Position numbers and translations under genes: made by a program. A model generated the notes under the pieces. That model worked only from the letters and a program-made list of their open reading frames with translations. It had not been told where the DNA came from and did not search any database. From assembly GCA_016721505.1 (NCBI GenBank), contig JADKHX010000011.1, forward strand, positions 62,001 to 126,000: 64,000 nucleotides of DNA, given 5' to 3'. Shown here one piece after another: positions 7,601-17,293 of the stretch. Within the stretch, counting starts at the first letter, position 1. Every line of letters begins with the position of its first letter. The stretch comes from Rhodocyclaceae bacterium (GTDB taxonomy: Bacteria > Pseudomonadota > Gammaproteobacteria > Burkholderiales > Rhodocyclaceae).

Positions 7601-10024
7601 ATGGGAGTTAGTATGAAAAAACATCAATCAACGGGGCAAAGTCGCTTTGTGCTGAAAGCCACCGCAGCAGCCGTCATGGCGGCCTGCACCAGCGGCGCGC
7701 TGGCATACGAATTCACCACCGACGGTGGCTGGACCGGCACCATCTCCACGCAGGTTGTTGCCTCGTCAAGTTGGCGAGCGCAAGATCGCGACAATGCGCT
7801 GATCCAACACAATGACGCGTTTGCGCTTGGCTTGGCTACGCCTGCATCTTTGGGTGGATCTGGTTTTGCTGCTGGTTTTGGGCAAGGTAACGTGGCATCT
7901 CCGACAGCGACTGCGACGGGTGCGGTAAACGCAGCGCGGGCGGCCGGCTTCACCGGTGGTAATCGTGGTGACACCCACAATCTGAACTATGACAAAGGTG
8001 ATCGCTTTTCTACCTTGCTGAAATTCGTGACTGATCTTGAATTGAAAAAGGGCGATACCGGTGCGCTATTCCGTGTAAAAGGTTGGTATGATCAGGCGCA
8101 AAACGACGAAACCGTCCCTTATGGCGCACAAAGCAATCGCTATCGCGGTGCCCGTGGTTCCGTTCCCGGAACCGGAGCGAACCCATTAGGAACGACACCT
8201 CCGGCAGCGCTATCTGACGAAAGCAACGATCATCTGGCCCGCTTTGATGGCCTTGCTTTACTCGATGCTTATGTTTATACCAGCTTTGATATTGGTGGCA
8301 GCAGCATGCAAGTGCGCGTTGGTAACCAAGCCATCAACTGGGGCGAGAGCATCTTTATCCAGGGCGTGAATCAGGTTTCCCCGCTTGACGTTACGGCATT
8401 GCGTAAAGCGGGTGCCGAGCTTAAGGAAGGCTTGCTGCCAATCTGGGCAGTGTCGGGCTCGGTGGGCCTCGGCGGTGGCTGGGATATTGGCGGCTTCTAC
8501 CAGATCAAGTGGCAGAACACGATTGTTGATAGTTGTGGCACCTACTGGGGCAACAGCGAATCCACCATCGGTATCGGTGGCGTACAGAACTGTGACATGG
8601 TCACAGCGTTCGCCGGGTCTGCACCAGCACAGTTCAACAATACGCTTCTTTCTGCTGCTGGCGCGGTTGTTGGTGGCGGCGCACTGGCGGCCCTGACACC
8701 AGGCGTTCAAGTTAACGGCTACCCGAAGTTCCTTGCAACTATCAAGCCGAAGGATAGTGGTCAATACGGCATCTCCTTGCGCTTCCCGGTCGAAGCGATT
8801 GATACGGAGTTTGGAATCTACGCAATGAACATTCATGCCCGCGTTCCGACGGCAATCGTTAACATGGGAACAGCAGCTAACATCGATGCAGTTAACGTAC
8901 AGGCCGCTGCGCTGCGTGGGGGTATTGCAGCAACCATGCCGGGAGGTGCCGGTGGACCTGTTGGCCTTGCAGCAGCGGCACCTGGCGGCGTCGCCTTTAA
9001 CACGGCGGGGTCATATCGAACGATCGGCGCAGGAAGCGCCTTTAGTGCTCAGCTCGCCTATCCTGAAGACATGAAGATTTTCGGTCTGAGCGCTGCATTC
9101 AATGTTGCCTCATGGTCGATTGGCGTTGAGGCAAGCTACCAAAAGGACATCCCGGTCAGCATCAACTCTGTTGACTACATTTCAGCGCTAGTCGCCTACC
9201 ACGCGACCATTGCTACCGTAGCCGCTGGATTGACGCCGTTTAATGGTAACGTAGCGGTGCCGGCAGCAACTGCTGAAGCGACGGTCCGGGCGATGTGGGC
9301 TGGGACATTTGGTGCTGGCGGGCTGAATACGCGCGGTGGCCCGGTGAGCGCCCGCGTTGCGGCGGCGGGTCTGGGCGGTTTGGCGGCCGGATATGATTTG
9401 TTCACCAAAAAGCAGCTCCAGATCAATGGCGTAAAGGCGTTGCCAACGGATTGGGCTGACCTGTTCGGTGCAGTGTCGGGAGTATTTGTTGGCGAGGTCG
9501 GTTTCCAGTGGAACGATGTGCCTGAGTCCACAGGCAATAACATCCGTTACGGTCGTACCGCAATGTTCGGCGCGGGTCCATCTGCCCTGTTCAACACCAA
9601 TCCGACTGCGTCTATCCCAGTTGGAGCGTTTGGCGCGGCGGCTACACCGGGGCAAGCTGGCGTGCCGGCATATAACAACTCGGTCTGTAACACAGGCAAC
9701 CCGCAACTTGAAGCCGAGGTCGCCTGTAGTCAGGGCGGTTACGTCAACGATTTCTCATGGGGTTATCGCTTGCGTTTGGCGATGGACTACCCGGGAACCT
9801 TTGGTGGATGGGTAATGACGCCAAGCCTTTCATGGGCGCACGACCTTGAGAACTCGATGGACGGCCAGTTTGTCGACGACCGCAAAGTGCTTGGTGTTGG
9901 TCTGAAGTTCAACCTCAACAAACAGCATGAAATCAATCTCGGATACCAAAACTTCCTCAAGAGCAAGTGGGATATATTCCGGGATCATGATAACTACAGC
10001 GCAAGTTACAGCTACACGTTTTAA
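7601..10024 (+). CDS. DUF1302 family outer-membrane beta-barrel protein
   Basis: 807 aa with a signal peptide (KK near the start, hydrophobic stretch, cleavage likely after SGALA). The start of the mature part (FTTDGGWTGTISTQVVASSSW), the INWGESIFIQGVNQVSPLD segment and the terminal aromatic SYSYTF fit DUF1302 proteins, predicted outer-membrane channels. It is longer than the roughly 550-650 aa usual for the family, with several Ala/Gly-rich inserts (about residues 80-125 and 430-470) that could be external loops. Two starts are possible, ATG 7601 after GAGGA or ATG 7613 after GGGAG. The next genes (DUF1329, YCF48, RND) form a recurring cluster. Substrate unknown. Confidence 0.85.
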   Translation: MGVSMKKHQSTGQSRFVLKATAAAVMAACTSGALAYEFTTDGGWTGTISTQVVASSSWRAQDRDNALIQHNDAFALGLATPASLGGSGFAAGFGQGNVASPTATATGAVNAARAAGFTGGNRGDTHNLNYDKGDRFSTLLKFVTDLELKKGDTGALFRVKGWYDQAQNDETVPYGAQSNRYRGARGSVPGTGANPLGTTPPAALSDESNDHLARFDGLALLDAYVYTSFDIGGSSMQVRVGNQAINWGESIFIQGVNQVSPLDVTALRKAGAELKEGLLPIWAVSGSVGLGGGWDIGGFYQIKWQNTIVDSCGTYWGNSESTIGIGGVQNCDMVTAFAGSAPAQFNNTLLSAAGAVVGGGALAALTPGVQVNGYPKFLATIKPKDSGQYGISLRFPVEAIDTEFGIYAMNIHARVPTAIVNMGTAANIDAVNVQAAALRGGIAATMPGGAGGPVGLAAAAPGGVAFNTAGSYRTIGAGSAFSAQLAYPEDMKIFGLSAAFNVASWSIGVEASYQKDIPVSINSVDYISALVAYHATIATVAAGLTPFNGNVAVPAATAEATVRAMWAGTFGAGGLNTRGGPVSARVAAAGLGGLAAGYDLFTKKQLQINGVKALPTDWADLFGAVSGVFVGEVGFQWNDVPESTGNNIRYGRTAMFGAGPSALFNTNPTASIPVGAFGAAATPGQAGVPAYNNSVCNTGNPQLEAEVACSQGGYVNDFSWGYRLRLAMDYPGTFGGWVMTPSLSWAHDLENSMDGQFVDDRKVLGVGLKFNLNKQHEINLGYQNFLKSKWDIFRDHDNYSASYSYTF

Positions 10025-10050
10025 TTGAAAAAACCAAGGAGAAGACAACA

Positions 10051-11412
10051 ATGAAATTTACTAAATCAATTATTGCCTCAGCTTGCGCAACCGCGCTACT
10101 AGTGACCTTTGCTGGTTCTGCCGCTGCGAAAATGACGGCGGCAGAAGCTGACACTCTGGGTAAGACGCTAACGCCTGTTGGTGGCGAAATGGCCGCCAAC
10201 AAGGACGGTACCATTCCAGCCTATGACGGTGGCCTGAAGGCACCGCCGGCAGGTTGGGATGCCAGCAAAGGCTACGCTGATCCTTACGCATCAGAGAAGC
10301 CCAAGTTTGTCATCAATGCAGCCAATGCAGAGCAATACAAGGCCAATTTGACGCCAGGTGCGCTGGCGATGCTGAAGAAGTACCCGACCTTCAACATGCC
10401 TGTGTATCCGACGCACCGCACTGCCGCGATCCCCAAAGAAGTCACCGACGAAACAAAAAGACCATTGCCTTGAAGACCGAAGTCAACCGGAATAGGTCGG
10501 TGTGGCGGGTCTGGGCGCCGCGTACTACCCGTTCCCGATTCCAAAAACGGCATTGAGGCGATCTTCAACGCCACCAACCGTTATATTGGTGGCGGTCTGG
10601 AGCGTCCGGGCAACACTTTCCCGGTCCGCGCCAGCGGCGACTACTTTAAGATTTCTGCCACCGAGCGTCGGGTCTATTCGCCCAATATGGACAAGCAGGA
10701 ACCGAATCGTCGTTTCTCCTTCCTAGCCTGGTTCCAGGCACCGGCAACTTTGGTTGGCACGGTGTTTCTGGTTCATGAGCCGATGAATCTGGCCGAAGCT
10801 GAGCGTTCCGCATGGATCTATAACGCTGGTCAGCGTCGCGTTCGTCGCGCACCTGACTTGGCCTATGATGCGGTGAATGACGGTACCGAAGGTCTGCGCT
10901 TTACCGACCAGTATGACGGCTATAACGGTGCACCTGATCGCTTCGACTGGAAACTTGTAGGCAAGAAGGAAATGTACGTTCCGTATAACGTCTACAAAGC
11001 CAGCGCAAAAACCACAAAGTACGACCAGTTGCTGAGCAAGAACCATATGAACCCGGAGTTCATGCGTTATGAATTGCACCGCGTGTGGGTGGTTGAGGCA
11101 ACGTTGAAAGCCGGGCAGAAGCATAGCTACGGCAAGCGTACCTTCCTGCTGGATGAAGATAGCTGGGTCGTGCTTTGGGAAGATGCGTATGACACCCGAG
11201 GTGATCTGTGGCGCGTCGGTGTCCACGGCTTCAAGCAGTTCTACGATGCTGGAGTGCCATGGGTCGGTTTCACCACATTCCATGACTTGACCAACGGCGC
11301 TTACCTGGTTGGTGGATTGGACAATGACATTAATGGCAACCCGAAGTTCAACCTGAAAGGCAAAGCTGACGACTTCACGCCTGACGCACTGCGCCGAACC
11401 GGTACCAAGTAA
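10051..11412 (+). pseudogene. DUF1329 family periplasmic protein, frame disrupted
   Basis: The full span is 454 codons, the normal size for DUF1329 (LolB/LolA-like fold, exported). A signal peptide ends near GSAAA. Reading breaks at a TGA at 10471-10473. Homologous sequence then continues in another frame (KTIALKTEVN from 10458), in a third (GLGAAYYPFPIPK from 10505) and back in the first (NGIEAIFNATNRYIGGG onward) to the stop at 11412. Three missing bases explain this: one in the A5 run 10455-10459, one near 10485-10500, one in the A5 run 10543-10547. A good AAGGAG site precedes the ATG. Either a young pseudogene or sequencing error at A runs; the rest of the protein looks well conserved. 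Confidence 0.85.
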
Positions 11413-11736
11413 GGTTCCCAAGGCTCGGCGACAGAGTCTTTAGTTAGCCAAAGACGAATTGACGCGGGGCGGAGAAATCCACCCGCGTCTTTTTTTGCCA
11501 CTGGTCTATTTCGCGTGCCTGCGGATGTTTGCGGCGCGAAGATAATGTCACCGATGCCAGGTTAGATCGTTGTGATGTCATATTGTTTCGTGGGTGATTC
11601 GGGAGTGGTCGGTTCGCTTCCGGATCAGATTGATATGCACACCGACATCATGTAGTGTGGTACCTGCGGCTTGGTGACAGATCGTTGTGGTGTGATTGCG
11701 TTTAGCAAAAAAGAAAATACAAAAGGAGATACTCAA
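11413..11736. other. Intergenic region with terminator, before the YCF48-like gene
   Basis: 324 bases. It contains a rho-independent terminator at 11461-11496 and, after that, about 200 bases in which I see no gene. The downstream gene has its own AAAGGAGA site and so may be transcribed separately from the DUF1302/DUF1329 pair. Confidence 0.5.
11461..11496 (+). terminator. Rho-independent terminator after DUF1329
   Basis: Stem GACGCGGG (11461-11468) pairs with CCCGCGTC (11482-11489) and is followed by seven T residues. It ends the DUF1302-DUF1329 transcript. Confidence 0.9.
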
Positions 11737-12735
11737 GTGAACCGGGCAAACCCAAGCAAGTTTTTGGCATTTACATGGCTGCTGGTGATCGGCCTGATCA
11801 CTGCGACGAATGTCGTTGTGGCAAATACCGATATATCAGCGGTTACGGCGGCGCCGATCAAGCCTGATCGGGTCATTCTGCTCGACGTGGCAATGGCCGG
11901 AAAACGCATTGTTGCGGTTGGGGAGCGTGGCGTCGTGTTGCTCTCGGACGACAACGGCAAAACCTGGACTTCGGTTCGTGCGCCCGTGACGCGAACACTG
12001 ACCGCGGTAACTTTTTTCGATGACAAAGTCGGAATCGCGGTGGGCCATGGTGGCTCGGTGCTGAGAACAGAAGATGGCGGCAAAACTTGGGTGCAGGTCA
12101 AAATTCCAGAGATCGGATTTGATTCGGTGTTGGGTATAACGAAGCTGGGTGCCAAAGACGTCGTCGCCTATGGTGCATTTGGGATGTACATTCGTTCCGA
12201 CGATGCGGGAAAGACCTGGACACGACCGCATATTCTGTCAAAAGTAGAGAGTTTCGATCGACACATCTATAAGGTCATAAAGGCTCCCAACGCGGTTGTG
12301 GTGGTTGCTGAAAACGGCAGCCTGGGACGCTCGACAGATAATGGGGTGACATACGAGCCCATTAAGTCAGAATACCCAGGATCATATTTCGGTGGCGTCA
12401 CTGCCAAAGACGGTTCTGTGGTTATCTTTGGGATGCGTGGAACAGTCTATCGATCCACTGATAGCGGCGCTAAATGGACTAAGGTTCCGGTAGCGACCAA
12501 AACCGGCTTTAACAACGGCTTGGTCTTGGATGATGGCACGTTGATTCTGGTTGGCAATTCCGGTCTGGTGGCCGTGAGTCGTGACAATGGCGTGACCTTT
12601 ACACTGGCCAAGACCAAGGCTGGCCGCGGTTTGGCGCAGGCGATTCTGATTGGCAAAGACGAGTTACTCGCCGTTGGTGAGTCAGGCGTTGGCATGGTGG
12701 ATGCCGATGCTTGGCACGTCCCAGCAAAACCATAA
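11737..12735 (+). CDS. YCF48/HCF136-like beta-propeller, exported
   Basis: 332 aa from the GTG at 11737, chosen because AAAGGAGA lies 8 bases before it and a clear signal peptide follows (LLVIGLITATNVVVA). The body is a repeated BNR/YCF48 pattern: DDNGKTWTSV, EDGGKTWVQV, DDAGKTWTRP, STDSGAKWTKV, each in a blade of about 45 residues with GERG, GHGG or GNSG turns. Such propellers are scaffold or assembly proteins; the plant relative helps photosystem II assembly, which is not relevant here. Genes of this type often sit between DUF1302/DUF1329 and an RND gene, so it probably acts in the periplasm with that exporter. Function inferred from context. Confidence 0.8.
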   Translation: MNRANPSKFLAFTWLLVIGLITATNVVVANTDISAVTAAPIKPDRVILLDVAMAGKRIVAVGERGVVLLSDDNGKTWTSVRAPVTRTLTAVTFFDDKVGIAVGHGGSVLRTEDGGKTWVQVKIPEIGFDSVLGITKLGAKDVVAYGAFGMYIRSDDAGKTWTRPHILSKVESFDRHIYKVIKAPNAVVVVAENGSLGRSTDNGVTYEPIKSEYPGSYFGGVTAKDGSVVIFGMRGTVYRSTDSGAKWTKVPVATKTGFNNGLVLDDGTLILVGNSGLVAVSRDNGVTFTLAKTKAGRGLAQAILIGKDELLAVGESGVGMVDADAWHVPAKP

Positions 12736-12762
12736 ATCAATAAGATCAGGTAGGAGCAGACA

Positions 12763-15174
12763 ATGACCAACGAAGAAAACAGCTTGACCACCGACGACGC
12801 TCACTTGGCGGGACTTCAACGGAGCAACTTTGACTCCAATTGGGTGGGCACCCTGTGCTACCCGATCTTCCGATATCGGAAGCAGTTGCTAGTCCTGTTT
12901 ATAGCGATCACCATCGGCCTCGGCTATATGGCGAGTTTCCTGACGATTCAGGCCGGGTTCACCAAAATGATCCCGCTTAAGCATGAATATATGCAGACGT
13001 TCATCCAATACATGGAAACGTTCGGTGGCGCCAACAAAATATTGGTGGCATTGAAGCGGCAACCCAACGGTGAAATTTACGACAAGGATTTTACGGACAC
13101 CTTGCGTAAGGTTCACGAGGAAGTTTTTTACATCAAGGGTGTAGAACGCAGTTCGGTGACTTCCCTGTTCAGTGCCAATGTCCGCTACAACGAAGTCGTT
13201 GAGGATGGATTCAAAGGCGATGTACTGGTGACTTCAGATTTTGCCGGAACGCCCGAACAACTCGCCTTTGTCAAAGAGAAAGTTCTCAAGTCCGATTGGG
13301 TTGGCCGTATCGTCGCCAAAGACCACGGCGCGGCAATGGTGGTGGCAACCCTGCAAGATATTGATCAAGAGACCGGCAAGCGTCTTGACGTACAGGTCGT
13401 TGCAAAACGCCTCGAGGAAATTCGGCAGAAATACGAAAGCGACAAGGTGACGTTGCACATAATTGGCTTCGCAAAATCTGCAGGTGATATCGCTGCGGGT
13501 GCCGGTGGTGTGTTGAAGTTTTTCGCATTGGCCTTCGTGATTACCACCTTCTTGCTCCGGTGGTACTGTGGTTCATGGAAAATCACCGGTCTTGGCATTG
13601 TTTGTGCCGTCGCGCCTGTGATCTGGTTGCTTGGTCTGCTGCCGATTTTCGGCCTAGGGATCGACCCGATGTCCATCCTGGTTCCGTTCCTGATTTTTTC
13701 GATAGGCGTTTCCCACGCAGTGCAAATGACTAGCGCGTGGAAGCTTGAAACACTTGCTGGGAAGAACGGACTAGATGCATCAACCGCCTGTTTCCAAAAA
13801 CTGTTTATTCCTGGAACTATGGCCTTGGTGGCTAACGCCTTGGGCTTTATGGTGATTGGCTTTGTCGAAATCGAAATGGTGCATGAGTTGGCGGTTACAG
13901 CAACCATTGGTGTATCGGTAATGATCATCACCAATAAGATGCTGCTGCCGATCTTGCTCTCCTACACCAAATTCGACGATATGGATGCTTTGCGCCGAAG
14001 CGGACACGAAGCGGCTGGCAATTCGGTATGGGAAGCGCTTGGCGTATTGGCAACCAAGAGAGTCGGTGGTATCGCAATTGCGATCAGTTTGGTGCTGCTT
14101 GTTGTTGCAGGCATGAAGGCGCGAGAGCTAAAAATTGGCGATCAAGGCCGCGGCGTCCCCGAGCTTCGCGCGGATTCTCGTTACAACAAAGACGTCGAAG
14201 TCATCACCACCAACTTCGCGCTTGGCGTTGATGTGCTGCAGGTAATTGCAGAACATCAAAGCAAAGACTCACCGTGCGTCAAGCGCGAGGTGATCGAGAA
14301 AGTCGAAGCCTTTGACATGGCCATGCGCCAGGTTGACGGAGTGGCTACCGTTCGTTCGTTGCCAGGATTTGTTTCCAATATTACCCAAGCGTATGCGGAG
14401 ACCAATATCAAGTGGCGCATGCTGCCGGAGGAAACTGCTCAAATCGCACAAGGCGTCGGGATGGCCTCGCGCGGTGGTGGTGAGTTCATGAATTCGACCT
14501 GCAACTTGTTGCCCGTCGGCATCTTCCTGACTGACCATGACGCCAGCACAATCAGCAACTTGGTTGAACAAGTTAAATTGTTTAAAGCCGAAAACGATAC
14601 GGATGAATTCAAGTTCCGCTTGGCGTTGGGCAATGTCGGTGTGATGGCGGCAACCAACGAGGCCGTTCATGCGGCTGACAAGTGGGTGAATTTGGCATTA
14701 TTCCTTTCAGTTTCGGTGCTCTGTATGCTGGAGTTCAGGTCCTTCATGGTGACCTTATGCATCATCCTCCCCTTAGGATTGGTGACAGTGTTCTGTAACG
14801 CGCTAATGGCAACAATGGGTATCGGTATGAAGGTAAATACGCTACCTGTAGTGGCGCTGGGTGTCGGCGTCGGTGTTGACTATGGTATTTATCTGTTCGA
14901 GCGCATGAAACACGAAATCGCGGATGAAGGTTTGAATCTGCGAGATGCATTTGTTTCGGCACTCAAGCAACGTGGAACCGCATCAGTTTTCACCGCAGTG
15001 ACGATGACGATCTCAGTGTTAACTTGGATGGGCTCGGCGTTGAAATTCCAAGCCGATATGGGACTGCTGCTTGCGTTCATGTTCTTGGTTAACATGTTTG
15101 GCGCGATCTTGTTGCTTCCCGCATTGGCGGCTTACCTCGTTGGCGAACGGATGCGGGGTAAAGCTCACGCTTAA
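12763..15174 (+). CDS. RND superfamily / MMPL-type inner-membrane transporter
   Basis: 803 aa. The topology is that of the MMPL/HAE3 branch: one transmembrane helix near residue 50, a large periplasmic loop, five helices at about 245-410, a second lone helix near 435, a second loop and five final helices (about 640-795). The segment LGVGVGVDYGIYLFERM in the second half is the typical RND helix-4-like motif. No separate membrane-fusion or TolC-like gene is adjacent, so it probably does not form an AcrB-like tripartite pump. With the DUF1302 barrel and DUF1329 protein upstream, a lipid or hydrophobic molecule export role is the likeliest inference; substrate unknown. Confidence 0.85.
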   Translation: MTNEENSLTTDDAHLAGLQRSNFDSNWVGTLCYPIFRYRKQLLVLFIAITIGLGYMASFLTIQAGFTKMIPLKHEYMQTFIQYMETFGGANKILVALKRQPNGEIYDKDFTDTLRKVHEEVFYIKGVERSSVTSLFSANVRYNEVVEDGFKGDVLVTSDFAGTPEQLAFVKEKVLKSDWVGRIVAKDHGAAMVVATLQDIDQETGKRLDVQVVAKRLEEIRQKYESDKVTLHIIGFAKSAGDIAAGAGGVLKFFALAFVITTFLLRWYCGSWKITGLGIVCAVAPVIWLLGLLPIFGLGIDPMSILVPFLIFSIGVSHAVQMTSAWKLETLAGKNGLDASTACFQKLFIPGTMALVANALGFMVIGFVEIEMVHELAVTATIGVSVMIITNKMLLPILLSYTKFDDMDALRRSGHEAAGNSVWEALGVLATKRVGGIAIAISLVLLVVAGMKARELKIGDQGRGVPELRADSRYNKDVEVITTNFALGVDVLQVIAEHQSKDSPCVKREVIEKVEAFDMAMRQVDGVATVRSLPGFVSNITQAYAETNIKWRMLPEETAQIAQGVGMASRGGGEFMNSTCNLLPVGIFLTDHDASTISNLVEQVKLFKAENDTDEFKFRLALGNVGVMAATNEAVHAADKWVNLALFLSVSVLCMLEFRSFMVTLCIILPLGLVTVFCNALMATMGIGMKVNTLPVVALGVGVGVDYGIYLFERMKHEIADEGLNLRDAFVSALKQRGTASVFTAVTMTISVLTWMGSALKFQADMGLLLAFMFLVNMFGAILLLPALAAYLVGERMRGKAHA

Positions 15175-15225
15175 TGGTTTGAACTGATGCATCCTCGTTG
15201 CCGATATTTCTTTCGGTAGCGTTTT

Positions 15226-15262
15226 AAAAAAAAGGAACAGCCTCGGCTGTTCCTTTTTTTTT
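15226..15262. terminator. Bidirectional terminator between RND gene and murJ
   Basis: GGAACAGC (15234-15241) pairs with GCTGTTCC (15246-15253) around a CTCG loop, with eight A residues on the left and nine T residues on the right. It can end transcripts from both converging genes. Confidence 0.93.
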
Positions 15263-15290
15263 GGCGCGACCGACACGAGCTGATCCTCCC

Positions 15291-15318
15291 GACGGCGTAT
15301 CGGCAGCACCAACTGGCC
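15291..15318 (+). repeat. 28-bp dispersed repeat, copy 2 (intergenic)
   Basis: Left half GACGGCGTATCG, right half GCAGCACCAACTGGCC. The most diverged left half of the intergenic copies, but the 14-base core CAGCACCAACTGGC is intact. It lies between the terminator and the end of murJ. Confidence 0.8.
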
Positions 15319-15327
15319 AACCGGTGA

Positions 15328-16863
15328 TTACTGCGTGCGTTTCCGGAAATCGCTGACGCGAAAGCCCGTCAACCACAGCACGCCAAAATAGCCCATCAAA
15401 CCAACGACCATCAGTACCACTAGCCGCAACATGCGCTCAGTAAAACCCATTGTGAGCCATTGCTGTTCGGCGCCCATGCCGAAATACATCAGCATAAAAA
15501 GACAGAGCAGCGCCACGGCAAGTTTGAGCAGAAACATTGGCCATCCTGGCATCGGTCTATAGGTGTTGGACTTCCTTAAGCCATGCCAGAGCAGTCCGGC
15601 ATTGATGCACGATGCTAGCCCGATGGAAAGCGCCAGACCTGCGTGTTTGAGCCAGCCAACGAATGCAAGATTCATCAACTGAGTTAGCGCTAATGTGACT
15701 AATGCGATTCGTACCGGCGTGCGAATATCCTGCCGTGCGTAAAACCCCGGCGCCAGCACTTTCACCAAGATCAATCCGGTGAGACCAATGGCATAGGCCG
15801 CCAGCGCATCACGGGTTTGGAGTACGTCGTTGGCGCTGAATAAACCATGCTGAAACAACGTCGATATAAGCGGCACGCCCAATACAGCCAGAGCAAGTGA
15901 CGCCGGTAGCGTCAGCAGCAGTGTGAGTCGCAAACCCCAATCAAGCAAAGCTGAAAATTCGGCGGGATCTGCAGACGCGTGGGATCGCGACAGACTTGGC
16001 AGCAAAATGGTGCCCAGCGCCGCACCAAGCAACCCGGCGGGGAACTCCATCAGGCGATCGGCGAAATAGAGCCAGGACACGCTTCCCGGTGCTAGAAACG
16101 AGGCAAATATTGTGTTGATCAGCAAACTTATTTGTGCTGCTGACACACCAACTACGGCCGGTGCCATCAGCTTGAGTACTCGTTGAACGCCTTCATCACG
16201 CCAGACTGGGCGCAAACGCGGCAACATGCCAATTTGCTTCAAGGCAGGAATTTGTATCGCCAACTGCAGCAATCCACCAAGAACCACTGCCCAAGCCAGC
16301 GCATAAACCGGTGGATCGAACCATGGCGCGGCGAACAGAGCAAGGCCGATAAATGAAAGATTCAACATCACTGGCGTGAAAGCGGGTAACGCAAAGCGGC
16401 TCCAAGTATTGAGAATGCCCGCTGACAATGCCACCAATGACATGAAAACGATGTATGGAAACGTGATTCGCGTGAGCTCAACGGTCAACGCAAACTTGTC
16501 TGGATCCGCCGAAAAGCCTGGTGCAGTAATCGCGATTAGTACCGGGGCACCCAAAACGCCAAGCGCAGTAATTGCAATCAGACTGAGGAACAGCACCCCC
16601 GAAACATGATCGACCAAGGTCTTGGTCGCTTCATCACCGCGTTGACTACGATATTCGGCAAGTATGGGGACAAAGGCTTGTGAAAACGCGCCTTCAGCAA
16701 ACATCCGCCGCAACAAGTTAGGCAAGCGGAATGCAACAAAGAAAGCATCGGTCGCCATACCCGCACCAAAGCCATGAGCAATGACAAAATCCCGGACAAA
16801 GCCAAGTACGCGAGATAACAAGGTCATGCCGCTGACCGTGGCGAGGGTTCTGAGTAAATTCAT
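15328..16863 (-). CDS. murJ: Lipid II flippase MurJ
   Basis: 511 aa, standard for MurJ (MviN), the MOP-superfamily inner-membrane protein that moves lipid II to the periplasm for peptidoglycan synthesis. Recognisable segments are the N-terminal SRVLGFVRDFVIAHGFG, TDAFFVAFRLPNLLRR, and EGAFSQAFVPILAEYR. About 13-14 hydrophobic helices are apparent. I start at MNLLRTL (16863) rather than upstream codons because family members begin with this helix. It diverges from rpsT, as in many betaproteobacteria. Confidence 0.95.
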   Translation of the reverse strand: MNLLRTLATVSGMTLLSRVLGFVRDFVIAHGFGAGMATDAFFVAFRLPNLLRRMFAEGAFSQAFVPILAEYRSQRGDEATKTLVDHVSGVLFLSLIAITALGVLGAPVLIAITAPGFSADPDKFALTVELTRITFPYIVFMSLVALSAGILNTWSRFALPAFTPVMLNLSFIGLALFAAPWFDPPVYALAWAVVLGGLLQLAIQIPALKQIGMLPRLRPVWRDEGVQRVLKLMAPAVVGVSAAQISLLINTIFASFLAPGSVSWLYFADRLMEFPAGLLGAALGTILLPSLSRSHASADPAEFSALLDWGLRLTLLLTLPASLALAVLGVPLISTLFQHGLFSANDVLQTRDALAAYAIGLTGLILVKVLAPGFYARQDIRTPVRIALVTLALTQLMNLAFVGWLKHAGLALSIGLASCINAGLLWHGLRKSNTYRPMPGWPMFLLKLAVALLCLFMLMYFGMGAEQQWLTMGFTERMLRLVVLMVVGLMGYFGVLWLTGFRVSDFRKRTQ

Positions 16864-16899
16864 GGGGTCATAGTAGCGGTAATTGCGTCGATGAACACC

Positions 16900-16928
16900 T
16901 TGCAAACCCTAGCAGAATTGCCTATAAT
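16900..16928 (+). promoter_or_regulatory. Sigma-70 promoter of rpsT
   Basis: TTGCAA at 16900-16905, a 17-base spacer, and TATAAT at 16923-16928. This near-consensus pair lies 35 bases before the rpsT ATG, fitting a strongly expressed ribosomal protein gene. Confidence 0.9.
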
Positions 16929-16963
16929 CCCGCCTTTCGTCGATTTCGCTGGTAGATTCTCAC

Positions 16964-17224
16964 ATGGCCAATACCGTTCAAGCACGTAAGCGCGCACGTC
17001 AAGCTGACAAACAACGCACACACAACGTCAGTCTCCGCTCAGCACTGCGCACTGCAATCAAAAAAGTTCGCAAAGCAGTTGGACTGGGCGACAAAACCGC
17101 CGCTCAAGCCGTTTTCAAAGAGTCGCAAAGTGTAATTGATTCGATTGCTGACAAAAAAATCATTCACAAAAACGCCGCCGCTCGTCACAAGAGCCGTCTG
17201 GCCGCAGCGATTAAAGCCATTTAA
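16964..17224 (+). CDS. rpsT: 30S ribosomal protein S20
   Basis: 86 aa, lysine/arginine-rich, beginning MANTVQARKRARQADKQR and ending in HKNAAARHKSRLAAAIKAI, both typical of S20. It binds 16S rRNA early in small-subunit assembly. It has its own consensus promoter and terminator, so it is a single-gene unit. Confidence 0.98.
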   Translation: MANTVQARKRARQADKQRTHNVSLRSALRTAIKKVRKAVGLGDKTAAQAVFKESQSVIDSIADKKIIHKNAAARHKSRLAAAIKAI

Positions 17225-17249
17225 TTCGCCGTATTTTTGTTGCACAAAA

Positions 17250-17274
17250 AAGCCGCCGCCTAGGCGGCTTTTTC
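17250..17274 (+). terminator. Rho-independent terminator of rpsT
   Basis: AAGCCGCC (17250-17257) pairs with GGCGGCTT (17263-17270), then a T run. Six A residues on the left mean it can also act for the opposing DUF3579 gene. Confidence 0.9.
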
Positions 17275-17293
17275 GTTGACATCTAGCACGCCA

